NCBI GenBank assembly: GCA_023461275.1
Contig: JAEYMI010000048.1
Span: 201,381-265,380 of the forward strand
DNA from: Actinomycetes bacterium
GTDB lineage: Bacteria > Actinomycetota > Actinomycetes > Mycobacteriales > Mycobacteriaceae
DNA length: 64,000 bases
Direction of reading: 5' to 3'
Shown here piece by piece: positions 55,933-64,000 of the stretch. The first letter of the stretch is position 1, and each line of letters opens with the position of its first letter. The position numbers and the translations under genes are program-made. The notes under the pieces are model-generated. The model made no database searches, was not told the origin of the DNA, and saw nothing but the letters and a program-made list of their open reading frames with translations.

Positions 55933-56408
55933 TCATGGCGACACTGACCGGACTGCATCACCTCAAGTTTCCGGTCACCAACCTCGAGCTGAGCGTCGAT
56001 TGGTACACAAGGGTTTTCGACGCAACGCACATCAAGCGCTTCGACCATTACGATAGGACCGGTCATCGCTACGCCGTCGTGATCTCGATTCCCGGTATCG
56101 CGGAACTGATCGAACTGCGACTTGATCGCGCTGCGGCGCAGGGAATCGCGGGCTTCGATCCGGTCACCTTCGGAGTGGTCGACAATGCCGCACTGCAGCA
56201 ATGGATTGAACACCTCGACCGACTCGGAGTGCCGCACAGCCCACCGATCACCGGCTATATCGGGCAGGTCGTTCGCCTCTCCGCACCGGATGGCATGACG
56301 ATTCAGATCTACACGGATCCGGCAGACGGATTCGAGTCGGCCACGTTCGACCGCTCCATCATCGTGGAGCCGGTCGCCGGGCACCGAATCACCGACTCCC
56401 CCGCCTGA
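55929..56408 (+). CDS. Glyoxalase/VOC superfamily protein
   Basis: 159 aa, one VOC domain: MATLTGLHHLKFPVTNLELSVDWYTRVF and a closing APDGMTIQIYTDP. The metal-ligand-type residues His (HHLKF) and Glu (LIELRL) are present, so it may be a dioxygenase-like or isomerase partner of the monooxygenase. GTG at 55929 overlaps the previous stop (GTGA); ATG at 55935 is the alternative. Confidence 0.82.
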   Translation: MIMATLTGLHHLKFPVTNLELSVDWYTRVFDATHIKRFDHYDRTGHRYAVVISIPGIAELIELRLDRAAAQGIAGFDPVTFGVVDNAALQQWIEHLDRLGVPHSPPITGYIGQVVRLSAPDGMTIQIYTDPADGFESATFDRSIIVEPVAGHRITDSPA

Positions 56409-56832
56409 GCGACCGCCACTGCTCAACGACCTCGTCGACGTCGATGACGTGGGCTGTGACGACGGACGGGAGCCCGGCCCGCGTGGTCAGATGTGCTTCG
56501 CGCACACGACGATTGAAGTCGGCGAGGATCTCGCGCACCGCTGATTCGTCGGCGATGTCGGCCAGGGAATCGGGAAAGCCTTGCGCCTCCTTACGGAGTT
56601 GCAACGAAGCCGGCAGAAGGGCCGTCGAATCAAGTCCTTCGTCGCGGATCTTGCGCTTGACCCACCAATCGGGGTCGTCGGTATCGGAGAGGTCGAGCGG
56701 CTTGCCCATGCCCGGCAGGTTGTCGAACTCGCCGCGCTCGGTGGCCTCGCGGATCACCTTCTCCACGCGCGTTTCGTACGTGGGCGGCTTCCAGCGGCGG
56801 ACACGACGAAACCGTCCTTCGGGTTCGTCCAT
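56389..56832 (-). CDS. DUF1992 (DnaJ-C28-like) protein
   Basis: 147 aa. YETRVEKVIREATERGEFDNLPGMGKPL is the DUF1992 signature, followed by DDPDWWVKRKIRDE. Function unknown; DnaJ-related naming is by family only. ATG at 56832. It overlaps the VOC gene tail by 20 bp, convergently. Confidence 0.85.
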   Translation of the reverse strand: MDEPEGRFRRVRRWKPPTYETRVEKVIREATERGEFDNLPGMGKPLDLSDTDDPDWWVKRKIRDEGLDSTALLPASLQLRKEAQGFPDSLADIADESAVREILADFNRRVREAHLTTRAGLPSVVTAHVIDVDEVVEQWRSLRRGSR

Positions 56833-56953
56833 GTGTCCAGGATGCCACAGCGTCCACAGCCTGGCGGGAAGCCGATGGGCGTCCTTACGAGACCTTAGTC
56901 ATCTCGACTCGGGAGGAAATGCGGTGGCTGGGTTGGGCTTCGCGACACTGCCG

Positions 56954-57196
56954 CTATCCGTCGACCCGCACGGAGAGCCGGTGCTGTTCTGCCCAGCGCG
57001 CCAGGTCCAGGAGCGGCCCGGTTGCCAGCGACGTACCAACCTCGGTCAGCGCGTAGACCGCAGCGTCGCCTCGGCGGTCCTGCAGTCTCTCCAGTGACTG
57101 GTGCAGCGACTTGTCGCTGATCCCGCCGATCGATGCGAGCAGATCGACCCTGCGCGCCGGCCCGGGCCGCGGCGCGGTCAGCACCACGGCGTCCCA
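56954..57196 (-). pseudogene. HxlR-type regulator remnant
   Basis: Codons from WDAVVLTAPRPGP through RVDLLASIGGISDKSLHQSL to YALTEVGTSLA match the winged helix of HxlR regulators, but the N-terminal Cys part is gone, about 15-20 residues are missing between the recognition helix and YALTE, and a TAA stop lies just upstream of WDAVV. A GTG at 57187 would give a 77-aa stub. Confidence 0.65.
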
Positions 57197-57441
57197 TTAT
57201 CGCGGGCGACGAACTCACCGGACATCAGACGGCAGCGGCGATCAGCAGACATCTGGGCCGAACGGACCGCTACCGGAGAATCGACCCGGCGGGTGATCCA
57301 CTCATCGAACGACTGGAATCGGCTACCGATGAGGGTCGGATGTCGTCGGCTGATCTGATCGAACTACGGAGACAGTTCCCGTTCTTGCTCAGCGTCGACG
57401 AATGGCTGTCGACCTCAGACAGTGAATCCCAGCGCGCGTAG
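57193..57441 (+). pseudogene. NmrA-family NAD(P)-binding protein remnant (C-terminal)
   Basis: PIIAGDELTGHQTAAAISRH, LGRTDRYRRID and ELRRQFPFLLSVDEWL match the end of NmrA-like NAD(P)-binding proteins; their Rossmann part is absent. It starts within a few bases of the HxlR remnant on the other strand and its stop overlaps the DUF59 gene by 27 bp. Confidence 0.6.
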
Positions 57442-57807
57442 TTGCTCGCGGCCGTCGTCGGTGATCTTGTCCGGACCCCACGGCGGCAGCCACACCCAGT
57501 TGATCTCCAGGTCGGTGCACAAACCGCTGCCGACCAGCGCTGCCCGTGACTGATCTTCGATGACATCGGTGAGCGGGCACGCAGCGGAGGTGAGGGTCAT
57601 GTCGATCTTGGCGACCGCTTCGTCGGTGATCTCGATGCCGTACACCAGTCCCAGATCGACGACGTTGATGCCGAGCTCGGGATCGACGACGTCTCGCATC
57701 GCCTCTTCGACGTCGTCGAGTTGCGGCAGTTGAGAACTCGGCACCGCCGGTGCGGTCGTGGTGGTATCCGGGGTGACCGTATCGGTCACGGTGGTTTCGT
57801 CACTCAT
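57415..57807 (-). CDS. MIP18/DUF59 iron-sulfur assembly protein (Rv1466-like, SufT type)
   Basis: 130 aa. After a Thr/Pro-rich head, VEEAMRDVVDPELGINVVDLGLVYGI is the DUF59 signature and TSAACPLTD carries the functional Cys. Helps insert or carry Fe-S clusters. Its ATG overlaps the sufU stop (ATGA), so it is the last gene of the suf operon. Confidence 0.9.
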   Translation of the reverse strand: MSDETTVTDTVTPDTTTTAPAVPSSQLPQLDDVEEAMRDVVDPELGINVVDLGLVYGIEITDEAVAKIDMTLTSAACPLTDVIEDQSRAALVGSGLCTDLEINWVWLPPWGPDKITDDGREQLRALGFTV

Positions 57808-58265
57808 GCTGACTCCGATTCTCTTGCCTCGACCGACTGGGCCAACGCGTCCTTGAATGCCATCCAACCCAGCAGTGCGCACTTCACCCGGGCCGGGTAC
57901 TTGCTGACGCCGGCCAGTGCGACGCCATCGCCGATCACGTCCTCGTCGCCCTCGTCGGAGCCACGTGAGGTGATCATCGTGTTGAACGACGCGACGGTGG
58001 CCAGTGCGTCGTCGACGCTATTGCCCACGATCTGGTCGTAGAGCACCGATGTCGACGCCTGCGAGATGGAGCAGCCCTGCCCCTCGTAGGAGACGTCGTC
58101 GACCGTGTTGCCGTCTGCGGATAGGCGCACACGCAGGGTCACCTCGTCACCGCAGGTCGGATTGACGTGATGTACCTCGGCGCCGAACCCGTCGCGGAGA
58201 CCTCGGCCGTGTGGATGCTTGTAATGGTCCAGGATCACATCCTGGTACATCTGTTCCATTCTCAC
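57804..58265 (-). CDS. sufU: SufU sulfur-transfer/scaffold protein
   Basis: 153 aa. The three Cys lie in NPTCGD, GQGCSIS and RVKCALLGW, with the zinc-site Asp in CGDEV; the inserted SufU loop before the third Cys is present (GSDEGDEDVIGDG). It accepts persulfide from SufS. GTG at 58265 gives the family opening MRMEQMYQDVILDHYK. Four bp separate it from sufS. Confidence 0.92.
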   Translation of the reverse strand: MRMEQMYQDVILDHYKHPHGRGLRDGFGAEVHHVNPTCGDEVTLRVRLSADGNTVDDVSYEGQGCSISQASTSVLYDQIVGNSVDDALATVASFNTMITSRGSDEGDEDVIGDGVALAGVSKYPARVKCALLGWMAFKDALAQSVEARESESA

Positions 58266-58269
58266 GAGA

Positions 58270-59583
58270 TCACTTGACTCCGAAGAATTTCTGCGCCCGC
58301 CGGATCGCGGCGGCCAGGGCGTCTACCTCGGCGAGTGTGTTGTACGCCGCGAATGAGGCGCGCGCGGTGGCAGCCACTCCGAATCGACGATGCAGTGGCC
58401 ACGCGCAGTGATGACCCACCCGGATCGCGACACCCTCATCGTCGAGGATCTGTCCGAGGTCGTGAGCATGGATGCCATCGGCCACGAACGAGACCGCACC
58501 ACCGCGAGCCTCGGCCGTCGTCGGCCCGACGATGCGCAATCCACCGACCTCCGACAACTGCTCGAGCGCGTGGGTCACCAACCGGTGTTCGTGTGCGGCA
58601 ACCGCATCCATGCCGATCGCGGTCAGATAGTCGACTGCCGCGCCGAGCCCGACGACCTGTGACGTCATCGGCACGCCGGCCTCAAAACGTTGCGGCGGCG
58701 GCGCGTACGTGGAGCCCTCCATCGTCACGGTCTCGATCATCGAGCCGCCGGTGATGAACGGCGGCAAGGCATTCAACAGTTCGGTACGGCCGTACAGCAC
58801 GCCAACCCCCGATGGGCCGAACATCTTGTGGCCGGAGAACGCCGCGAAGTCGACGTCGAGCGCGCCGACGTCGACCGGCATGTGCGGGACCGACTGGCAG
58901 GCGTCGAGCACCACCAGCGCACCGACCTCGCGGGCGCGTCGAGCGAGCTCCGCGACATCGGCGATCGCCCCGGTCACGTTGGACTGGTGGGTGAACGAGA
59001 CCACCCGCACACTCGGGTCCAGATCCAGCGAATCCAGGTCGATCCGGCCGTCGTCGGTGATCCCGTACCACTTCAGTGTGGCACCGGTCCGACGGCAGAG
59101 TTCTTGCCAGGGAACCAGATTCGCGTGGTGTTCGAGTTCGGTGATGACCACGGTGTCGCCCGGCCCCAACCGCCGACCACCGAGGACCTCGGCGCTGCGA
59201 TCGTCACCGAGGGTGTAGGTGACCAGGTTGAGGGCCTCGGTGGCGTTCTTGGTGAACACCACCGAATCAGGGGTCGCGCCGATGAATCCGGCGATCTTCT
59301 CTCGCGCCGCCTCATAGGCATCGGTTGCCTCTTCGGCCAGCTGATGGGCCCCACGATGCACTGCCGCGTTGTGGGTGACGAGAAAGTCGCGTTCGGCGTC
59401 GAGAACCTGCACCGGCCGCTGCGAGGTCGCACCGGAGTCCAGGTAGACCAGCGGCTTGTCGTCGCGCACGGTTCGCGACAGGATCGGGAAGTCAGCCCGG
59501 ATGCGCTCCACGTCGAACCCCGCGGTGTTCCCACCTGTCGTGTTGTCGCCTGTCGCGTTATCGACCGTTGTGCTCAGAGTCAT
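58270..59583 (-). CDS. sufS: Cysteine desulfurase SufS
   Basis: 437 aa PLP enzyme, type II. Cofactor Lys in FSGHKMFGPSG and catalytic Cys in VGHHCAWPLH; RVVSFTHQSNVTG and the C-terminal RASFAAYNT are family segments. It supplies sulfur for Fe-S clusters. ATG at 59583 has AGGAGG 6 nt upstream; the first ~25 residues are a Thr/Asn-rich tail. Confidence 0.94.
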   Translation of the reverse strand: MTLSTTVDNATGDNTTGGNTAGFDVERIRADFPILSRTVRDDKPLVYLDSGATSQRPVQVLDAERDFLVTHNAAVHRGAHQLAEEATDAYEAAREKIAGFIGATPDSVVFTKNATEALNLVTYTLGDDRSAEVLGGRRLGPGDTVVITELEHHANLVPWQELCRRTGATLKWYGITDDGRIDLDSLDLDPSVRVVSFTHQSNVTGAIADVAELARRAREVGALVVLDACQSVPHMPVDVGALDVDFAAFSGHKMFGPSGVGVLYGRTELLNALPPFITGGSMIETVTMEGSTYAPPPQRFEAGVPMTSQVVGLGAAVDYLTAIGMDAVAAHEHRLVTHALEQLSEVGGLRIVGPTTAEARGGAVSFVADGIHAHDLGQILDDEGVAIRVGHHCAWPLHRRFGVAATARASFAAYNTLAEVDALAAAIRRAQKFFGVK

Positions 59584-59629
59584 CGAAACCTCCTGTGCGC
59601 CAGTGAGTTGTGTCGGTGGTGACGGCGTC

Positions 59630-60403
59630 TCAGCTGGCGGTGGCAGCCGAGGTGAACCGCTCGTAGCCGTTCTCCTCGAGTTCGTCGGCCAGTTCCGGTC
59701 CGGCGGATTCGACAATGCGGCCGTTGACGAAGACGTGCACGTGATCGGGCTTGATGTAGCGCAGGATCCGCGTGTAGTGCGTGATCAGCAGGACGCCGCC
59801 GTTCTCGCGCTCCTTGTACCGATTCACGCCCTCGCTGACGACGCGAAGGGCGTCGACGTCGAGGCCGGAGTCGGTCTCGTCGAGGATGGCGATCCGCGGC
59901 TTGAGCAGGTCGAGCTGGAGGATTTCGTGGCGCTTCTTCTCGCCTCCGGAGAAGCCCTCGTTGACGCTGCGTTCGCCGAACGACGGGTCGATCTCGAGTG
60001 CGGTCATCGCCTCTTTGGTCTCCTTGACCCAGTGACGCAGCTTCGGTGCCTCGCCACGGACCGCGGTCACCGCGGTGCGCAGAAAGTTCGACATCGAGAC
60101 GCCGGGCACCTCGACGGGGTACTGCATCGCGAGGAACAGACCTGCGCGGGCGCGCTCGTCGACACTCATCTCCAGCACGTCTTCGCCGTCGAGGGTGATC
60201 GACCCGGAGGTGACGACGTACTTGGGGTGCCCGGCGATCGCGTAGGACAGCGTCGACTTGCCGGAACCGTTGGGTCCCATGATCGCGTGGGTCTCGCCCG
60301 ATTTCACGGTCAGATCGACACCCTTGAGGATGTGGATCGGTTCGGCGTCGACGTCGGACTGTGCGACATCGACATGGAGGTCGCGGATTTCCAGGGTTGT
60401 CAT
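59630..60403 (-). CDS. sufC: SufC Fe-S assembly ATPase
   Basis: 257 aa, non-transport ABC ATPase. Walker A GPNGSGKST, signature FSGGEKKRHEIL, Walker B AILDETDSGLD. Energises the SufBCD scaffold. ATG at 60403 preceded by AAGGAAC; the frame is open far upstream without homology. Between sufC and sufD are 34 bp. Confidence 0.95.
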   Translation of the reverse strand: MTTLEIRDLHVDVAQSDVDAEPIHILKGVDLTVKSGETHAIMGPNGSGKSTLSYAIAGHPKYVVTSGSITLDGEDVLEMSVDERARAGLFLAMQYPVEVPGVSMSNFLRTAVTAVRGEAPKLRHWVKETKEAMTALEIDPSFGERSVNEGFSGGEKKRHEILQLDLLKPRIAILDETDSGLDVDALRVVSEGVNRYKERENGGVLLITHYTRILRYIKPDHVHVFVNGRIVESAGPELADELEENGYERFTSAATAS

Positions 60404-60437
60404 GTGTGATGTTCCTTCGTGGGCTGGTGAAAAGCGT

Positions 60438-61622
60438 TCAGGCGCCGGCGTTCTCGAGCTCGGCCTCAACGGCGCGCTCAAGACGTTCGCGGAGTTCGGG
60501 GACGGCGATCTTGGCGATGACCTCGCCGAAGAATCCTCGGACCACCAGGCGTCGGGCCTGTTCCTCCGGGATGCCGCGCGCCTGTAGGTAGAAAAGCTGC
60601 TCGTCGTCGAATCGGCCGGTGGCACTGGCGTGTCCGGCTCCGACGATCTCACCGGTCTCGATTTCGAGGTTGGGCACCGAGTCGGCGCGCGCGCCGTCGG
60701 TGAGCACCAGGTTGCGGTTCAGCTCGAAGGTGTCGGTGCCCTCGGCGGCCGGGCGGATCAGTACATCACCGATCCACACGGTGTGTGCCTCGCGCGAACG
60801 ATCACCCGGAACACCTTGCAACGCACCCTTGTAGACCACGTTGGATCGGCAGTTGGGCTGACTGTGGTCCACCAACAGGCGCTGCTCGAGGTGCTGTCCG
60901 GCGTCGGCGAAGTAGAGTCCCCACATCTCGACGTCGCCACCGGGCGCGTCATAACGGACCACCGGAGACAGCCGCACCAGGTCGCCGCCGAGGCTGATCG
61001 CGAAGTGTCGAACCGTGGCGTCCCGCCCGACCTTCAGGTGGTGCGCGGCGACGTGCACGGTGTCGTCGGCCCAATCGTGCACATTGACCACGGTGAGCGA
61101 TGCCTGATCGCCGACGATGAATTCGACGTTCTCGGCGAAGGTTCCGCTCCCCCGCTGATCGAGCACGACGACCGCGCGCGAAAACGGTTCGAGCCTGATC
61201 TGGGTGTGGCCGAATGCCACCTCACCCGCACCGGGGCCGTCGACGGTGATGGTGACCGGCTCGGTGTGTTCGACCTCTTTGCCGACGGTCACCACCGTCG
61301 CCGAGGTGAACGACGAATATGCCTGCGCGGCAATCCGATCGAACGGGACACCGCCCTGACCGAGGCGGACGTCGTCACGACCGACCGTCTCGACGGTCAC
61401 GCCGGCACCGGTTCCGGTGACCTCCACGGTGGCCTCACCGCTGCGTTGTGCGGTGCCGTCATGCAGACCGCGCAGACGACGGAACGGCGTGAAACGCCAG
61501 ACCTCCTCGCGGGGGCTGGGCACCTCGAAGGCGTTGACGTCGAAGGAGGTGAACTGCTCGCCCTTGTTGACCGCGGCGATGGCGCTGCCTGCAGGGGCGC
61601 CGGGGAGTGTGGGATCCGCCAT
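60438..61622 (-). CDS. sufD: SufD scaffold subunit
   Basis: 394 aa. FTSFDVNAFEVPSPREEVWRFTP at the N-terminus, the beta-helix with the conserved HHLKVGRDATVRH, and the C-terminal GRFDDEQLFYLQARGIPEEQARRLVVRGF. Forms the SufBCD complex. Its ATG shares one base with the sufB stop (TGATG). The sequence is of the Mycobacteriales type, in contrast to the 5' part of sufB. Confidence 0.93.
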   Translation of the reverse strand: MADPTLPGAPAGSAIAAVNKGEQFTSFDVNAFEVPSPREEVWRFTPFRRLRGLHDGTAQRSGEATVEVTGTGAGVTVETVGRDDVRLGQGGVPFDRIAAQAYSSFTSATVVTVGKEVEHTEPVTITVDGPGAGEVAFGHTQIRLEPFSRAVVVLDQRGSGTFAENVEFIVGDQASLTVVNVHDWADDTVHVAAHHLKVGRDATVRHFAISLGGDLVRLSPVVRYDAPGGDVEMWGLYFADAGQHLEQRLLVDHSQPNCRSNVVYKGALQGVPGDRSREAHTVWIGDVLIRPAAEGTDTFELNRNLVLTDGARADSVPNLEIETGEIVGAGHASATGRFDDEQLFYLQARGIPEEQARRLVVRGFFGEVIAKIAVPELRERLERAVEAELENAGA

Positions 61623-63043
61623 CAGCCGACCGATCCTTCCATCTGGAGTTCGATGAGCCGGTTGAGTTCGAGTGCGTACTCCATCGGCAGTTCCTTGGCG
61701 ATCGGCTCCACGAAGCCGCGGACCACCATCGCCATCGCCTCGTCCTCGGTGAGTCCGCGACTCATCAGGTAGAACAGCTGATCGTCGGAGACCTTCGACA
61801 CTGTCGCCTCGTGGCCCATGGTGACGTCGTCCTCACGGATGTCGACGTAGGGGTAGGTGTCGCTGCGCGAGATCGTATCGACCAGCAGCGCATCGCATTT
61901 GACCGTGGAGCGGCTGCCGTGCGCGCCGTTGTTGATCTTGATCAAACCGCGGTACGAAGCCCGGCCGCCACCGCGGGCGACGGACTTGGACACGATGTTG
62001 CTCGACGTGTTCGGCGCGAGGTGCACCATCTTGGAGCCGGTGTCCTGGTGCTGTCCCTCGCCGGCGAAGGCCACCGAGAGCACCTCACCCTTGGCGTGCT
62101 CGCCGGTCAGCCACACGGCCGGGTACTTCATGGTGACCTTCGAGCCGATGTTGCCGTCGACCCACTCCATGGTCGCGCCGGCTTCGGCCTTGGCGCGCTT
62201 GGTGACCAGGTTGTAGACGTTGTTCGACCAGTTCTGGATGGTCGTGTAGCGGCAGCGGGCGTTCTTCTTGACGATGATCTCGACGACCGCGGAGTGCAGC
62301 GAGTCCGACTTGTAGATCGGCGCGGTGCAGCCCTCGACGTAGTGCACGTAGGCACCCTCGTCGACGATGATCAGGGTCCGCTCGAACTGGCCCATGTTCT
62401 CCGTGTTGATACGGAAGTAGGCCTGGAGCGGGATCTCGACGTGCACGCCCTTCGGCACGTAGATGAAGGAGCCGCCGGACCACACGGCGCTGTTCAGCGA
62501 CGCGAACTTGTTGTCACCGACGGGGATGACGGTGCCGAAGTACTCCTTGAAGAGCTCGGGGTGCTCCTTCAGGGCCGTGTCGGTGTCCAGGAAGATGACG
62601 CCCTGCTCCTCCAGGTCCTCGCGGATCTGGTGGTAGACGACCTCCGACTCGTACTGCGCGGCGACACCGGCGACGAGGCGCTGCTTCTCCGCCTCGGGGA
62701 TGCCGAGCTTGTCGTAGGTGTTCTTGATGTCCTCGGGCAGGTCCTCCCAGGACTCCGCCTGCTTCTCCGTGGAGCGCACGAAGTACTTGATGTTGTCGAA
62801 GTCGATCCCCGACAGGTCCGAGCCCCAGTTCGGCATCGGCTTCTTCTCGAAGAGGCGCAGGCCCTTGAGGCGGAGCTTGGTCATCCACTCCGGCTCGTTC
62901 TTCTTCGCGGAGATGTCGCGGACGACGTCCTCGTTGATGCCGCGCTTGGCAGAGGCGCCGGCCGTGTCGGAGTCGGCCCAGCCGTATTCGTACTTGCCCA
63001 GGCCCTCGAGCTCGGGGTGAGCAGTCTCCGTGGGGAGAGTCAT
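61622..63043 (-). CDS. sufB: SufB scaffold subunit, apparent mosaic gene
   Basis: 473 aa. The 3' part (from about TKRAKAEAGATMEW through KINNGAHGSRSTVKC to the end) reads like Gordonia-type SufB; the 5' two-thirds (TETAHPELEGLGKYEYGWAD, MTKLRLKGLRLF, DALKEHPELFKEYFGTVIPV, KKNARCRYT) reads like Streptomyces. The change falls in a very conserved stretch, about 62,190-62,270. There is no intein, unlike M. tuberculosis. Cys in GCTAPIY is present. ATG at 63043 overlaps the sufR stop (ATGA). Confidence 0.94.
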   Translation of the reverse strand: MTLPTETAHPELEGLGKYEYGWADSDTAGASAKRGINEDVVRDISAKKNEPEWMTKLRLKGLRLFEKKPMPNWGSDLSGIDFDNIKYFVRSTEKQAESWEDLPEDIKNTYDKLGIPEAEKQRLVAGVAAQYESEVVYHQIREDLEEQGVIFLDTDTALKEHPELFKEYFGTVIPVGDNKFASLNSAVWSGGSFIYVPKGVHVEIPLQAYFRINTENMGQFERTLIIVDEGAYVHYVEGCTAPIYKSDSLHSAVVEIIVKKNARCRYTTIQNWSNNVYNLVTKRAKAEAGATMEWVDGNIGSKVTMKYPAVWLTGEHAKGEVLSVAFAGEGQHQDTGSKMVHLAPNTSSNIVSKSVARGGGRASYRGLIKINNGAHGSRSTVKCDALLVDTISRSDTYPYVDIREDDVTMGHEATVSKVSDDQLFYLMSRGLTEDEAMAMVVRGFVEPIAKELPMEYALELNRLIELQMEGSVG

Positions 63044-63795
63044 GCGGGGTTCCTCCCGGCCGTGCTTGCAGATGCGTTGTCGGTCTTGGACGCGCGCGCC
63101 GCGGGCGGCGCGTGCGAAGTCTTCGGAATGAACGTGGTGCAGACGCCGTCGCCGTGCGCGATGGTCGCGAGCCGCTGTACGTGCGTACCGAGCAGCTCGG
63201 CGAAAAATTCCGTCTCCGCCTCGCACAGCTGCGGAAACTGCTCCGCGACGTGGGCGACCGGGCAGTGGTGCTGGCACAGCTGCTCGCCCTGCTGGGGGTG
63301 GGGCGCGCTCCGCGCGGCAGCAGCGTACCCGTCCTTGCTCAGGGCCTTGGCCAGCGCTTCCGCGCGCTTCTCGGCGGGGACGGACTCCACGGCCTTGCGG
63401 TACGCTCCCGACTGGGCGGCGATCCTGGCGCGGGCGAAGGCGGCGATCGCCTGCTCCCCGCCCTCCTGCTCGGCGATCCAGCGCAGGGCGTCGGCGGCCA
63501 GCTTGTCGTACGACTGGTCGAAGGCGTCCCGGCCGCAGTCGGTGAGCGCGAAGACCTTGGCGGGCCGCCCGCGCGTGCGCGCGCCGTAGACCCGCTGCTC
63601 GCGGGCCTCGACCACGTCGTCGGCGACCAAAGCGTCGAGGTGGCGCCGGACGGCGGCCTGGGTCAGGCCCAGGCGTCCGGCGAGCTCGGCGACGGTCGAC
63701 GGCCCGTGGTCCAGGATGGAGCGCGCGACGCGGTTGCGGGTCGACCGCTCACCGGTCGCGAGTTCCTCCTGCGGAGCCTCGCCAACGTTTTTCAC
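63040..63795 (-). CDS. sufR: SufR-type Fe-S regulator, Streptomyces-like
   Basis: 251 aa. GTG at 63795 opens VKNVGEAPQEELATGERSTR. A winged helix (STVAELAGRLGLTQAAVRRHLDALV) is followed by a C-terminal cluster site, CQHHC and a further Cys (FPQLCEAE) about 13 residues on, typical of SufR [4Fe-4S] sensors. It should repress the suf operon when clusters are sufficient. The sequence is of the Streptomyces lineage, unlike the rest of the window. Upstream ATG in-frame codons at 63831 lack homology. Confidence 0.9.
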   Translation of the reverse strand: MKNVGEAPQEELATGERSTRNRVARSILDHGPSTVAELAGRLGLTQAAVRRHLDALVADDVVEAREQRVYGARTRGRPAKVFALTDCGRDAFDQSYDKLAADALRWIAEQEGGEQAIAAFARARIAAQSGAYRKAVESVPAEKRAEALAKALSKDGYAAAARSAPHPQQGEQLCQHHCPVAHVAEQFPQLCEAETEFFAELLGTHVQRLATIAHGDGVCTTFIPKTSHAPPAARASKTDNASASTAGRNPA

Positions 63796-64000
63796 AACGC
63801 CATTGTTGCGTAATTCCTCGGGACCGGGCAAGCCGCGCCGCGATCACCGGACGGTGCCCTGCGTCACTTAGGTATACCTAACGTGACCTGCGGAAACGAT
63901 CTTTGGTCGATCGGCCGCCGATCGGCGCCCGGCCCACCGCGGGGCAATCCACTGGCGTCCGCACCCGCCTTCCGGAACACTCCCCCGCATGCCCACACCC
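63796..64000. promoter_or_regulatory. Upstream region of sufR with a TTAGGTATACCTAA palindrome
   Basis: A perfect 14-bp palindrome at 63868-63881 is bracketed by GTCAC and GTGAC arms. It is a candidate operator, possibly for SufR, but does not match the ACACT/TGTGA site I recall for M. tuberculosis SufR. No coding sequence is recognised in the remaining bases; an ATG at 63989 might open a divergent gene beyond the edge. Confidence 0.45.

Overview
This 64 kb window is high-GC actinobacterial DNA. The gene order points to the mycolic-acid group (Mycobacteriales, something like Gordonia or Williamsia). Read right to left, the centre and right follow the Mycobacterium tuberculosis Rv1460-Rv1496 backbone: suf genes, ABC-F ATPase, acnR/acn, Rv1476-like protein, NlpC/P60 hydrolase, moxR/DUF58/VWA, fabG1-inhA-hemH, DUF3097, NfeD/SPFH, TVP38, mutA-mutB-meaB. 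The genus is my inference; no rRNA or tRNA gene is visible to confirm it.

Region 1 (1-14,784) is a catecholate siderophore locus. It holds the 3' part of a multimodular NRPS ending in an epimerization domain, an EntS-type exporter, 2,3-dihydroxybenzoate activation and synthesis genes (entE, isochorismatase, entA) and a FecB-type binding lipoprotein. entE and the isochorismatase gene diverge from a 24-bp gap filled by an IdeR-like iron box. Region 2 (14,812-27,970) holds a DUF1345 protein, an unknown 466-aa membrane protein, the methylmalonyl-CoA mutase operon, a TVP38 protein, a SatD-like HTH/membrane pair behind striking palindromes, SPFH/NfeD and DUF3097. Region 3 (27,970-30,140) is an AT-richer accessory insert. 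It encodes a 30-aa membrane peptide and a large unknown protein broken into two frames at an (AT)n tract.

Region 4 (30,147-42,427) is the conserved core from hemH to acn, followed by acnR. The acn promoter has a perfect AcnR box, yet AcnR itself appears to lack its first helix. Region 5 (42,594-57,441) is mixed: an ABC-2 exporter, an acyl-CoA synthetase with a large operator, an IdeR-boxed GMC flavoprotein plus START-like partner, a SpaA-like surface protein with a class F-like sortase, ABC-F, a lycopene cyclase with a truncated second copy, a TetR/flavin monooxygenase/VOC locus, and a deletion scar that truncates divergent HxlR and NmrA genes. Region 6 (57,415-63,795) is the suf iron-sulfur operon, transcribed leftward. 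From about 62,190-62,270 to the right end the sequence becomes Streptomyces-like (5' two-thirds of sufB, all of sufR), so the right end is either an assembly chimera or a homologous replacement.

Two themes recur. Iron is one: siderophore supply, IdeR-like boxes, hemH, acn and suf. The other is very short or absent 5' leaders, with TANNNT -10 elements ending 6-8 nt before start codons.
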